A stretch of DNA of 42,516 nucleotides from Planctomycetota bacterium (GTDB lineage Bacteria > Planctomycetota > PLA2). Shown piece after piece: positions 31,408 through 39,769 of this stretch (position 1 is its first letter; every line of letters starts with the position of its first letter). The position numbers and the translations under genes were made by a program. The DNA lies in assembly GCA_021776735.1 (NCBI GenBank), contig JAJFFH010000008.1, forward strand, positions 68,490 to 111,005, written 5' to 3'. The notes beneath the pieces were generated by a model. That model made no database searches and was not told the origin of the DNA. It saw only the letters and a program-made list of their open reading frames with translations.

Positions 31408-32006
31408 GCGATGGCATCCAGATACGGCTGCATGACACGCGAGACTCGGCAGATCCGCGCGAAGCGGGCCAGTTCGTCGGCGCGCCCGCGGTGCTTTCGG
31501 CTGAACTCCCGCAGCGCCTCGACGGCAACGTCGATGCCGACCTTGTTGCGGTACTTGAAGCAGCCGGCGACCGTCTTGGCGGGGGAGGTGATCCGGAGCG
31601 TGACGCCCTCGACGCTGTGCCGCTCGACCCCGGCGGCCAGTGAGGCCGGCGAGAAGCGCGCGATCCGCAGTCGCGGATAGTCGAGCCGTGGCCGGCGCGC
31701 CTTCTCCGACAGCGCGATCCACACCTCCGCCGGGGACTGAGTCGTCAGCCCGTGGAAGCGCAGCGCCGTGAGCAGGCAAAACACCGCCTCGGGTACGCGC
31801 TTGGCGACTTGTGCAAGGGTGTGCTCGGCCGTCAGCTCGTGGCGGGCCGCGACATAGATCCCGCGCGCCTGCCGGATCACCAACCCATCCCTCACCAGCC
31901 GTGAGAGCAATGCCCGCGAGATGCCATGGGTCTCGAGGTCCTTGGGGCGTACGAGCCCCTTCTCCTCGATCAGGCGCAGCGCTCGCTCTCTGGTCGTCTT
32001 TCGCAT
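31404..32006 (-). CDS. abiEi: AbiEi-type antitoxin (winged-helix)
   Basis: 200 residues, apparently intact. The N-terminal winged-helix (MRKTTRERALRLIEEKGLVRPKDLETHGISRALLSRLVRDGLVIRQARGIYV) is the AbiEi_4 type, followed by the C-terminal antitoxin domain with VFCLLTALRFHGLTTQ, VWIALSEKARRP and VEGVTLRITSPAKTVAGCFKYRNKVG. It should bind its own promoter and neutralise AbiEii. It overlaps abiEii by four bases and is preceded by a promoter with an inverted repeat. Since the toxin gene is frameshifted, the antitoxin is probably a leftover. Confidence 0.9.
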   Translation of the reverse strand: MRKTTRERALRLIEEKGLVRPKDLETHGISRALLSRLVRDGLVIRQARGIYVAARHELTAEHTLAQVAKRVPEAVFCLLTALRFHGLTTQSPAEVWIALSEKARRPRLDYPRLRIARFSPASLAAGVERHSVEGVTLRITSPAKTVAGCFKYRNKVGIDVAVEALREFSRKHRGRADELARFARICRVSRVMQPYLDAIA

Positions 32007-32014
32007 AGAGAATC

Positions 32015-32057
32015 ATATTACGAAATGTCGGAGGTTATGCACAAGTCCCGACGTTTC
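32015..32057 (-). promoter_or_regulatory. abiE promoter and candidate AbiEi operator
   Basis: On the minus strand, TTGTGC (32044-32039) and TAATAT (32020-32015) are 18 bases apart. The inverted repeat GAAATGTCGG / CCGACGTTTC (32022-32031 and 32048-32057, one mismatch) flanks and overlaps it. AbiEi proteins bind inverted repeats in this position. The -10 is eight bases from the abiEi ATG, so the transcript is nearly leaderless. Confidence 0.55.
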
Positions 32058-32138
32058 GACCTCCCGACCGGAGCATGTCGGCAGATCCGCGCAAGCACAA
32101 AACACCGGCACGTCTGAGCATGATGCCGGTTATCTGAG

Positions 32139-33917
32139 TTATTGGCGCTCCGCCCCCCCCGTCACCTCCGCGAGCATCCGCACGATGTCCTTCTCGATGC
32201 CACGAATGTCGGCCTCGATCTCCTCCAGCGGGCGGGGCGGGGTGTACCGGTAGAAGTAGCGGTTGAAGTTGATCTCGTAGCCCACGAAGCCGATCTGGCC
32301 GTCTTTCGGGTCGCGCTTGCTGGTGTCGATCCACGCATCGGGGACGTGGGGCTTCACCTCGCGATCGAAGAAGGCCTCGACCGTCTCCGCGAGCGGCACG
32401 CTCTCGGTGTCGCGGGGCTCCGGATCAGGCGCGGGGTTGCCGTCTTTGTCGTAGCAGATGGCCGCCGCCTCGTCGCGCTCCGAAAGGGCGGACAAAACGG
32501 CTTCTCGGGCGGAGGCGGGAAGCTTCACGCCGGCCCTCTTCGTCGCGGTATCGAGTGCCCGCTCGAACTCGGCGCGATCCTTGAGGATGGTGTTCGGGAG
32601 CGCGCGCAGGAGCTTCCGGATCTCCTCCTGCAAAGCCCGTCCCTCAACGTGCTGTTTGGCGCCAGCGGCGCCCTTCTTCTTCGACCGCGCCAGCGCCTGG
32701 AAGCTCTTCTCTTGTTCGAGTCGGGCGATGCGCTCAGGCGTAGCCTGAAGGTTAAGCCGGAGCGGGCGCTCGACGGTGATCTTGCGGAAGCCGAAGTGCG
32801 TGGTGGGGAAGATGCGACTGACGACGATGTCCTCGGTCTTGCCGTCCTTCGCGACGGCGCGGGTATCGCCATCGCGGAAGTCGGCAAGGATCTTCAAGAT
32901 GTCCTGCGACCGCTCAAGCGGGATCTCACGGCGCTTGTCGCCCAGGTTCTTGCGCATCGGCACCCAGAACGAGGTGGCGTCGATGAGTTGCACCTTGCCC
33001 TTGCGCGCCCGCGCCTTGCGATTCGTCACGACCCACACATACGTGGCGATTCCGGTGTTGTAGAAGAGCTGCTCGGGCAGCGCGATCAGCGCCTCCAGCA
33101 GGTCGCTCTCCAGAATGAACCGGCGGATCTCGCTCTCGCCGCTCTTCGCGTCACCCGTGAACAGCGGCGAACCGTTCATGATGATCGCGATACGCGAACC
33201 GCCTTCCTTGGGATCCTTCGCGCGCGCCAGCATGTGAAGCAGGAAGAGGAGTTGACCATCGCTGATGCGCGGCAGTCCTGGAGCGAATCGGCCTGCCGCG
33301 GTCCGGATGGCCTTCTTGGCGCGGATCCCCCGCTCGTCGCCCGCGAGCATGAGGTCCACCATGAGATGGACGACGTCCCGGGGCGTGAAGTGCTCCCCGG
33401 GATTCTCGTTGAGCGCCTCGTTGAACTTCCGGATCAGCTCCTCGAAGATCGTACCCATGGTGGGGTTGTCGATCTTGTTCGGATGCAGGTCGATGTTCTT
33501 GAAGCGCTCCAGCACCTGGAAGAGCAGCCCCGCCTCGTCGAGCTTGCTGATGGTGTTGTCGAAGTCGAACTTCTCAAGCACCTCGCGCATGTTCGGACTG
33601 AAGCCCGCGATGTAGTTGCGCAGGTTGGCGGCGAGGTGCGGTGCGTCGGCGAGGAGCTTCTCGAAGTCGTAGCGGGATGTGTTGTAAAAGGCGAAGCTGG
33701 CGATCTTGCGCAGTTGCGGATCGAGGTTTTCGAGCTTCTTGCCTCTCAGCTCGGCCTGCTTCCCGAGGACCTTTTCCTTGGTACCGGCCAGCACGCAGTC
33801 GAGACGGCGCAGGACGGTCAGCGGCAGAATGACATCCTGGTACTTGCCGCGCTTGAAGGTGTCGCGGATGAGGTCCGCGACGCCCCAGAGGAAGCTGACG
33901 ATCACGCTATGGTTCAC
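32139..33917 (-). CDS. hsdM: Type I methyltransferase subunit HsdM lacking its catalytic core
   Basis: 592 residues starting at GTG 33917 (MNHSVIVSFLWGVADLIRD). N-terminal HsdM blocks are intact (KYQDVILPLTVLRRLD, MGTIFEELIRKFNEALNENPGEHFTPRDVVHLMVDL). The text then goes from GIRAKKAIRTA straight to AGRFAPGLPRISDGQLLFLLHMLARAKD. In HsdM this interval carries the SAM-binding DPACGTGG motif and the catalytic NPP(F/Y) motif, roughly 90-130 residues. Both are absent, by an in-frame deletion near 33290-33303. The later parts (NGSPLFTGDAKSGESEIRRFILE, LFYNTGIATYVWVVTN, KGKVQLIDAT) and the C-terminal recognition-linked region are normal. It cannot methylate DNA. It may still be made, since the frame is open. 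Confidence 0.9.
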   Translation of the reverse strand: MNHSVIVSFLWGVADLIRDTFKRGKYQDVILPLTVLRRLDCVLAGTKEKVLGKQAELRGKKLENLDPQLRKIASFAFYNTSRYDFEKLLADAPHLAANLRNYIAGFSPNMREVLEKFDFDNTISKLDEAGLLFQVLERFKNIDLHPNKIDNPTMGTIFEELIRKFNEALNENPGEHFTPRDVVHLMVDLMLAGDERGIRAKKAIRTAAGRFAPGLPRISDGQLLFLLHMLARAKDPKEGGSRIAIIMNGSPLFTGDAKSGESEIRRFILESDLLEALIALPEQLFYNTGIATYVWVVTNRKARARKGKVQLIDATSFWVPMRKNLGDKRREIPLERSQDILKILADFRDGDTRAVAKDGKTEDIVVSRIFPTTHFGFRKITVERPLRLNLQATPERIARLEQEKSFQALARSKKKGAAGAKQHVEGRALQEEIRKLLRALPNTILKDRAEFERALDTATKRAGVKLPASAREAVLSALSERDEAAAICYDKDGNPAPDPEPRDTESVPLAETVEAFFDREVKPHVPDAWIDTSKRDPKDGQIGFVGYEINFNRYFYRYTPPRPLEEIEADIRGIEKDIVRMLAEVTGGAERQ

Positions 33918-34378
33918 TGCGTTCGGGCTCCGTCATGGCTTGAGTTCTCTGCGGCGTGTCTGGGCTGTCCAACTACTACTCATGCGGTTGCGCATAAGAC
34001 GAGAGCCTCGCGGGCTCGTGCAGTCTATCTCGAATCCGAGGAGCGCCGTGAAAGCGGTTTGTCGCACCGGTTTTGGACGTGGTGGGGATCGGGGGCTGTC
34101 GGGACAGACCGCACGGACGCTGCTGGATAGGACGAGCTGCGTGTTGGCCTGCGGTCGCGTAGAAGCTTCGGATCACGAGTCTTCTCCGAGGTGGTCCGCG
34201 GAGAGCCGCGGCACAGAGACTCCTTTCTCCGGATCCTACGGGGCAACGCTCACCTAACGGCGGGTGCCCGGAACGGGACACCGTCTCTTTTTGCTACAGC
34301 GCTGCGGGCCAAGCGCCGATGACGCTCGTTGAAGGGTGTGCTCTCGTGCGCCCGGAAACAGATTGTAAGGAGATTCCG
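33918..34378. other. Intergenic gap between hsdM and the export lipoprotein
   Basis: 461 bases with no supported gene. The 5' part should hold the hsdM promoter (leftward) and the 3' part that of the polysaccharide export gene, whose ribosome site AAGGAG is at about 34367. I found no convincing -10/-35 pair and no repeats. Confidence 0.5.
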
Positions 34379-35119
34379 ATGGACCGTATCAGTGCTTGGC
34401 TGGTCGCACTGGTCGCCCTTGCCGGGTGCCAGAGTCCCGCCTTTCTTCAGGCCGAATTCGCGAAGGCGAAGTCCCTTCGTGTCGTGCCGGAATACCGGAT
34501 GGACGCCGGCGACAACATCACCATCAAGGTGCTGAACCTCGAGGACGACGCGGACAACATCATCACCGCGACGATACGCCCCGATGGGAAGGTCAGCTTC
34601 CCGAAGCACGGCGATATTCTCGCGGCGGGCAAGACGACCGAACAGCTCGCCGCCGAGCTCGAAACGGCCTTCAAGGAGACCCTGGGCCTCCGCGAACCGC
34701 GCGTCTACGTGGCCGCGAACCGCTTCGACTCCAAGAACGTCACGATCCTCGGCGAGGTGCGCCGTCCCGGCCGCTACGCCTACACCGGCCAGATGCGCGT
34801 CGCCGACGTGCTCGGCCTGGCCATCGACGCGGACGCGATCCGCTCGGCGCCGAACCAGACCCTGCTCTTCCGCGAAATCGACGGCAAGACGAAGGTCTAT
34901 CACGTCAACCTGAAGGACTTCTTCGCCAAGAACCGCTTCGAGACGAACTTCTACGTTCGTCCCGGCGACGTGATCTACGTGCCGCGCAATGGCTACGCCA
35001 AGGTCGCCGACAGCGTGCAGCGATTCCTGCAGCCCATCTCGGCGATCTTCGCCGGCATCGGCCTCGGCACGCGCACGGTCAGCCTGTTCGCTCCGGCCCC
35101 CGGCGGCGGCGGCGGCTAG
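34379..35119 (+). CDS. Polysaccharide export lipoprotein (Wza-like, SLBB)
   Basis: 246 residues from the ATG at 34379 with an AAGGAG site. A lipoprotein signal (LVALVALAGC) precedes the Poly_export domain (YRMDAGDNITIKVLN...TATIRPDGKVSFPKHGDILAAGKTTEQLAAELETAF) and an SLBB domain (VTILGEVRRPGRYAYTGQMRVADVLGLA, NFYVRPGDVIYVPRNG). The C-terminus is hydrophobic and Gly-rich. Wza-type proteins form the outer-membrane channel for capsule or exopolysaccharide. No polysaccharide cluster is adjacent, so it may serve a distant locus. A strong terminator follows. Confidence 0.9.
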   Translation: MDRISAWLVALVALAGCQSPAFLQAEFAKAKSLRVVPEYRMDAGDNITIKVLNLEDDADNIITATIRPDGKVSFPKHGDILAAGKTTEQLAAELETAFKETLGLREPRVYVAANRFDSKNVTILGEVRRPGRYAYTGQMRVADVLGLAIDADAIRSAPNQTLLFREIDGKTKVYHVNLKDFFAKNRFETNFYVRPGDVIYVPRNGYAKVADSVQRFLQPISAIFAGIGLGTRTVSLFAPAPGGGGG

Positions 35120-35138
35120 ACGTTTCGAATCGAGACAC

Positions 35139-35169
35139 CAGGGCGCGGTCCACCACGGACCGCGCCTTT
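35139..35169 (+). terminator. Rho-independent terminator
   Basis: Ten-base-pair stem GGCGCGGTCC / GGACCGCGCC with loop ACCAC, followed by six T, 19 bases after the export lipoprotein stop. Confidence 0.92.
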
Positions 35170-35195
35170 TTTCGTCGTGCAATGTCGATGGGTAA

Positions 35196-36980
35196 ATGGG
35201 TATGCCCGTCCGCAATGCCACCACCAATGCCAGACTCGCGCCGGTCGAGACCACGCAGCGCGACACCGTCCACGCCGGCGGTGTCGAAATCGACCGGACT
35301 CCCGTCACGAACGGACGCTATCTGCGCTTTGTGGAGGAGACCGGCCACCGGCCGCCGCAGTACTGGCCGAACGGCGCGTGCCCCAAGAGCCTGGTCGACC
35401 ACCCGGTCGTCGGCATCGACTTTTTCGACGCGGCCGCCTTCGCGCTCTGGGCGGGTGGCAGCCTCCCCACCGAACTCGACTGGTGCCGCGCCACCGGCCT
35501 CGCCGAACCGCGCGCGTACGTTTGGGGCGACGGCTTCGACGCGGCGTGCTGCAACACGATGCGCAGCGATCTGAAGGGCACGACCCAAGTCGGCGCGTAC
35601 CCCGAAGGCACGGCACCGAGCGGCGCGGTCGACATGTGCGGCAACGTCTGGGAAATGACGTGCACGGAAGCGGACGAGGAGCAGTCGATCAAGGTCAAGG
35701 GCGGCTCCTGGTACGACTTTCCTGCACACGCCAAGATCGACACCAGCTTCAGCATGCGCGCGCACAAGCCGGGCAACACCGTCGGATTCCGACTGGTGTA
35801 CGGCGGCGCCCTCGGCCTGCCGGCGTTCCTGGACACGGTACTCGTCGCGCAGTGCATCACGTTTCGAAACACCCGGACACAGCAAACGGACGGCGATGTC
35901 TCCGGCGTAGACGGCGCGACGGACTCGCTGGGAGCGTTCGGCGAGTTCGAATCGATCCTCGACGAGCTGCGCGCCGAAGCCGAACCGCTCTTGCGCGACG
36001 TCGAGCTCGAGCAGGCCGAGGAAATGGCGCGACTGCTCTCCGACGACGCCTTTTCGCTCTTCGACGCCGCGCCGGAAATCCCGCTGCCGGACGAGGACGC
36101 CGACGAAGAGGTTGCGTCGCGCAACCCCAAGGTGGCGGCGCGCGAGATCGCGTTTACGCTGTGGGCACACGGAACCGAACTCGTGTCCCGGCATCCGAAA
36201 ACGCTCTTTCTCGCCGCGTGCATCGCCGTCGGCTGCGTCGTCGGCCTCACGCTCGCCTCCCTGCGCGCCAACGGGGACAGCCACACCGACTCGCGCGGCA
36301 AGAGCCTGCACATCGCCCGGCGGCGTGGCGCCCTCAACGGAACCGGCACGTCCAAAACATCGCCGTCCGTACGCTCCGGTACGAGGGATCCTTCCAAGCG
36401 GGCCAAAGGCGCGCGGCCGAGTACGAAGCTCGACCGCGCTCTCAAGGATCTGCTGTATGGCGCCTCTGACGTGCGCGACGAAGCCGAGCGCTGGCTGGTG
36501 TGGCACGGCGACGAATCGTACGACCGCGTGCGCGCGGCGCTCAAGACCAACATCAAGGCTGACGTTCGGTCCGCGTTGCTGTATGTGCAGGCGGCGATCG
36601 AGGAGCAGCGCCCGGGCGCCGCGGGCAAGCCCGTCGTGTTGCGCGACGCGCCGCGATCGGGTCTGGTTTACTTCCTCGACCGCATGGACGACAGCGCGGC
36701 GAAGCATGTTCGCCTGCTGCGGCGCACGGGTGCGGCCGAGGGCGTGCCGGTCACGGTCGTGATCCAGGGGCGCGAGAACGCGCGGGCGATCGCGCACGAG
36801 TACGCCAAGACGCTGCTCGCCGTGCGCGTCTACCCGGACGAGGGATCGCTCATGCGCGCCCTGCGGGTGACGCGCCGGCCGGTCGTCATCGGTCTCGGCC
36901 GCACGGGGCGCAAGAAGTTCGTCCTGGTCGGCACGGTGCCCCGCAGCCACCTCGCCAAAAAGACCGCCGAGCTAAAGTAG
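35196..36980 (+). CDS. SUMF1/FGE-like protein with membrane helix and thioredoxin-like C-terminus
   Basis: 594 residues. The FGE-like domain is N-terminal (about 20-210): DRTPVTNGRYLRFVEETG, HPVVGIDFFDAAAFALWAGGSLPTELDWCRATG, GAVDMCGNVWEMTCTE, VKGGSWYDF and TVGFRLV are its canonical blocks. Then come an acidic linker (about 235-310), one transmembrane helix at about 332-356 and a basic linker. The last 150 residues (SGLVYFLDRMDDSAAKHVRLL...RALRVTRRPVVIGL) have a thioredoxin-like or VWA-like alternation of strands, without CxxC. The order is opposite to the sigma/SUMF1 fusion at 19343. Two M1 copies lie in its two linkers. Confidence 0.78.
   Translation: MGMPVRNATTNARLAPVETTQRDTVHAGGVEIDRTPVTNGRYLRFVEETGHRPPQYWPNGACPKSLVDHPVVGIDFFDAAAFALWAGGSLPTELDWCRATGLAEPRAYVWGDGFDAACCNTMRSDLKGTTQVGAYPEGTAPSGAVDMCGNVWEMTCTEADEEQSIKVKGGSWYDFPAHAKIDTSFSMRAHKPGNTVGFRLVYGGALGLPAFLDTVLVAQCITFRNTRTQQTDGDVSGVDGATDSLGAFGEFESILDELRAEAEPLLRDVELEQAEEMARLLSDDAFSLFDAAPEIPLPDEDADEEVASRNPKVAAREIAFTLWAHGTELVSRHPKTLFLAACIAVGCVVGLTLASLRANGDSHTDSRGKSLHIARRRGALNGTGTSKTSPSVRSGTRDPSKRAKGARPSTKLDRALKDLLYGASDVRDEAERWLVWHGDESYDRVRAALKTNIKADVRSALLYVQAAIEEQRPGAAGKPVVLRDAPRSGLVYFLDRMDDSAAKHVRLLRRTGAAEGVPVTVVIQGRENARAIAHEYAKTLLAVRVYPDEGSLMRALRVTRRPVVIGLGRTGRKKFVLVGTVPRSHLAKKTAELK
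35886..35898 (+). repeat. Motif M1 copy 10
   Basis: Exact, preceded by CAGCAA, encodes TDGDV in the linker after the FGE-like domain. Confidence 0.85.
36358..36370 (-). repeat. Motif M1 copy 11
   Basis: Exact on the minus strand, preceded by GAGCGT; the gene's sense reading is TSPSVRS in the basic linker. Confidence 0.85.
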
Positions 36981-37643
36981 GCTCATTGTCACCGCCATGG
37001 CCGCGCCGGACGCGGTGGCGAGCAGGTTGGTCCAGTCGTTGCCGCGGGAGCCCAGTTTCGGCTGCACGAACAGGCCGATCACGCTGTCGACGACGTGACC
37101 CGAAAAACCGGCGACCGCGATCATCCAGAAAGCATCGCCGTCCGTTCCTGCTGTCGCCCAGGCTGCTACGGGAACCAGACACGCCGCGATCGCGGCCGCG
37201 AGGGTGCCGACGAGACTCATGCCGCCGTCGGCGCCGGGCTCCATGCGGCGCCCGAACAGGAGGGCGCGCGGAACGCCGCCGAAACGATGTCCCAGTTCGC
37301 TCGCCGCCGTGTCCGCAAGGGCAGTCGCAAGCGCCCCGGCCGCGGCCATCATGGCCCAGGGCGCGCCCGAGATCGCGGCGACGGCGGCCACCGCGCCGTT
37401 GCCCGCGGCCTGCCACGGCGAGCGGCGGCGCGCCGTCCGGTCCGAGACGAGCGTGCCGACGATGAGCAGTGTGGCGAGCATGGCGACGCCGGCCCAGCCG
37501 AGCCCGAACGCGAGCGGGAGCGCGATGGCGGCTCCGGCGGCGGCACCCGCGGGAGTCATGGCCCGAGTCAGCGCGGCCACAATCGCGATCGCGGGCACGA
37601 CGGCCAGCGGGGCCCAGCCGTCAGCCGGGGTCACAGCAGCCAC
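36972..37643 (-). CDS. DUF92 family membrane protein (phytyl-phosphate-kinase-like, VTE6)
   Basis: 223 residues, about six transmembrane helices. Family blocks are ALTRAMTPAGAAAGAAIALPLAFGLGWAGVAMLATLLIVGTLVSD, GNGAVAAVAAI, ALADTAASELGHRFGG (the conserved D-T-x-x-S-E-x-G active-site region) and GFSGHVVDSVIGLFVQPKLG. DUF92 includes plant and cyanobacterial VTE6, which phosphorylates phytyl phosphate to phytyl diphosphate. The start is GTG 37643, inside the end of the next upstream gene (stop at 37631), so the two are coupled. M1 copy 12 lies in a loop. Confidence 0.82.
   Translation of the reverse strand: MAAVTPADGWAPLAVVPAIAIVAALTRAMTPAGAAAGAAIALPLAFGLGWAGVAMLATLLIVGTLVSDRTARRRSPWQAAGNGAVAAVAAISGAPWAMMAAAGALATALADTAASELGHRFGGVPRALLFGRRMEPGADGGMSLVGTLAAAIAACLVPVAAWATAGTDGDAFWMIAVAGFSGHVVDSVIGLFVQPKLGSRGNDWTNLLATASGAAMAVTMSLL
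37133..37145 (-). repeat. Motif M1 copy 12
   Basis: Exact, in the sense strand of the DUF92 gene, preceded by CAGGA; encodes TDGDA. Confidence 0.85.
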
Positions 37644-38284
37644 CAGAACACGGCACCGGCCGCGCCCGCCACGTACAGATTGTCCTCGCCCGGGAGCGGC
37701 GCCGCCTCCGCCACGGCTCCGGCCAGCGCTGCCGCCACCGCCGGACCGAACGCTTCCTGAACACCGAACGCGCGCAAGGCGAGACCCGCACAGACCGCGG
37801 CTGCCAAGAACCCGGCCAGCGAGCCGCTCAACGACTTGCGTGGGTTACCGGGAACAGGCGGGCGCCGCCACCGTTCGCCGACGGCGGCAGCGATCGGATC
37901 GAGGACTGCCAAGACGATCCAGGCACCCATCGCCGCGTGAGCGGGCAGAAACACGACGAGCAGCAGGACCGCCAGTGGATAGGTGGTCAGGCCGCCCCAC
38001 CGGCCCTCCCCGGGGCGTCGGTAGGCGCGATCGAGGTCGAATTGCGGCGCCAAGATCGCGTTGTAGAGCAGGGCGGCGGTCGCCAGGACGGCACTCCCGG
38101 TGCGACCGAGCCACGGCACCAGAAGAGCGCAGGCACCAAAAACAAAATGGACCGCGCGGCGGATGGGGGCCGGGCGCAAGCCGCTCACGGGGCCGGATTG
38201 GGGTTGCGGGTCCGGCTTTCGAATTGACAAACGTGGCACGCGGCTCAACAATCTGGAACAACCCAAGGTGGGCCGAGCCATCAT
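37631..38284 (-). CDS. Phytol/dolichol-kinase-like membrane protein (VTE5/CTP_transf_1-like)
   Basis: 217 residues from the ATG at 38284; a GTG at 38188 would drop a basic, unconserved N-terminus. About six hydrophobic helices. RAVHFVFGACALLVPWLG is the first helix with the conserved R-K/R-x-x-H-F region, YNAILAPQFDLDRAYRRP is a loop, and LAVLDPIAAAVGERWRRPPVPGNPRKSLSGSLAGFLAAA is the diagnostic D-P-x-A-x-x-G...K-S-x-x-G-S block of phytol and dolichol kinases. It would phosphorylate a prenyl alcohol with CTP. Next to a DUF92 gene this gives a two-step alcohol-to-diphosphate salvage module. Confidence 0.78.
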   Translation of the reverse strand: MMARPTLGCSRLLSRVPRLSIRKPDPQPQSGPVSGLRPAPIRRAVHFVFGACALLVPWLGRTGSAVLATAALLYNAILAPQFDLDRAYRRPGEGRWGGLTTYPLAVLLLVVFLPAHAAMGAWIVLAVLDPIAAAVGERWRRPPVPGNPRKSLSGSLAGFLAAAVCAGLALRAFGVQEAFGPAVAAALAGAVAEAAPLPGEDNLYVAGAAGAVFWWLL

Positions 38285-38380
38285 AGCGGGGCGGCCGCGG
38301 GGACCGGGTGTTTCTTGATCGAATCACGGGCCCGACGCGGATCCCGACCCTCCCGCCATTAGGTAGGAAGAACCGGGCCG

Positions 38381-39742
38381 ATGAGCGATGCATTCGACGA
38401 ACCCGACCGGGGCTTTCGGGCTCCGCGCATTCCCTTCCACCTCCCCTGCGTGGTGCTGGGCGCCTTGGGATACCTCGCGACGATGGGCGTGGACTGGGCC
38501 CTGTCGCGCGCGTGGGACGTCGAGTCGGCCTTCGGCTCGACCCTCGATCTCCTGCTCGCCCAGCTAGCCCAGATCCCGGTGGTCGGTCGGGCTGCGGCAG
38601 GCGCCCTCATGAACGCCCTGGGCACGGCTCCCGCGGCGGCGCTCACCTGGGGCAAGGCGTCTTTGGCCGCGTTCGCGTTCTTCGCCGTCTGGGCCTGGTT
38701 CGGCGCCGGACTCTTGAGAACCTGCGCGCTGCGCCTGACGCGCGACGAACCCTGCTCGATCAGGGAAGCTCTCTCGTTCGGCGGCAAGCACTGGACCAGC
38801 TACCTCGCAGCCCCGGTCCTGGTCGCCGGGTTTTGCGCGGTGCTCGCCGGCCTCAACATCGCCGCCGGCTTCGTGATGAGTCTGCCGTTCATCGGCTCGT
38901 CGATCCTGGCGTTGATTCTGTTCCCGCTTGTCTTGCTGTGCTCGCTGCTGCTCATCATCGCCATCGCCGGCGGACTCGTCGGCCTGCCCCTGATGTGGTG
39001 CGGCCTCACCGTGGAACTCAACGGCGCCCTCGACGGCGTCTCGCGCGCGTACTCCTACATCTTCGCGCGCCCCTTCCGGTTCCTGTTCGGCTACTTCCTC
39101 GCCTTCGTGCTGATGGGCGTCGTCGTTCTGATGGCCGGCAAGTTCGAGACCACGGTCAAGACGACCCTGAAAGCCGGCATCGTCAGCAACGACCTCGACA
39201 AGGTGGTCAGCAAGCCGCCGCCCGACGCCGATATCCTTCAGCGCCCCGCCCAGAACTCCGATCGTATCCGCCGCGAGGCCGCCGGTATCCGCGACATCCG
39301 CAACATCAAGAGCGCGTCGTGGACCGACTGGATCGGCTTTTTGTGGATGTGGCTGTGGCTCTGGATCTTCCTCCTCGGTTTCAAGGGTTACGCGATGTAC
39401 GTCTTCCTTGGCGGATCGATGTCGCTGTACCTGCAACTGCGCCACGACGTCGACGGCACCGAAGAGCGCGAGATCTACCCCCACAGCGAGGAGGAGTGGG
39501 AAGCAGGTGAACTCCCGCCGGAAGCAAAGTGGGTTGGAAGCGAAGCCGAGACAGGAACGGACGGCGATGCCTCCTCAGCGTCTTCCCCCGAACCCGATCC
39601 CGACCCCGTCGAACCCAAAAAGCCCGACGCCCCCGCCCCCCCCCAACCCAAGCCCGAATCGGACGCCCCGGACACAACGCCGAAACCGCCCGGCGACGGA
39701 GACAAACCCGACGACGGTGGCAAACCCGACGACGCCGGCTAA
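38381..39742 (+). CDS. Multi-pass membrane protein, unassigned
   Basis: 453 residues, ATG 38381. About seven hydrophobic segments: LGALGYLATMG, AALTWGKASLAAFAFFAVWAW, YLAAPVLVAGFCAVLAGL, SSILALILFPLVLLCSLLLIIAIAGGL, FLFGYFLAFVLMGVVVLM and IGFLWMWLWLWIFLLGF. A hydrophilic stretch (about 265-305) precedes the last helix. The C-terminal 70 residues are an acidic Pro/Asp/Glu tail with no structure predicted. It is not recognised; it has the look of a planctomycete DUF of the GDPD-membrane-domain or DUF4013 type, but I see no decisive motif. M1 copy 13 sits in the tail. Confidence 0.65.
   Translation: MSDAFDEPDRGFRAPRIPFHLPCVVLGALGYLATMGVDWALSRAWDVESAFGSTLDLLLAQLAQIPVVGRAAAGALMNALGTAPAAALTWGKASLAAFAFFAVWAWFGAGLLRTCALRLTRDEPCSIREALSFGGKHWTSYLAAPVLVAGFCAVLAGLNIAAGFVMSLPFIGSSILALILFPLVLLCSLLLIIAIAGGLVGLPLMWCGLTVELNGALDGVSRAYSYIFARPFRFLFGYFLAFVLMGVVVLMAGKFETTVKTTLKAGIVSNDLDKVVSKPPPDADILQRPAQNSDRIRREAAGIRDIRNIKSASWTDWIGFLWMWLWLWIFLLGFKGYAMYVFLGGSMSLYLQLRHDVDGTEEREIYPHSEEEWEAGELPPEAKWVGSEAETGTDGDASSASSPEPDPDPVEPKKPDAPAPPQPKPESDAPDTTPKPPGDGDKPDDGGKPDDAG
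39557..39569 (+). repeat. Motif M1 copy 13
   Basis: Exact, preceded by CAGGA, encodes TDGDA in the acidic tail of the membrane protein. Confidence 0.85.
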
Positions 39743-39769
39743 CACCGGAACCCAAAGGATCTGGATTCC

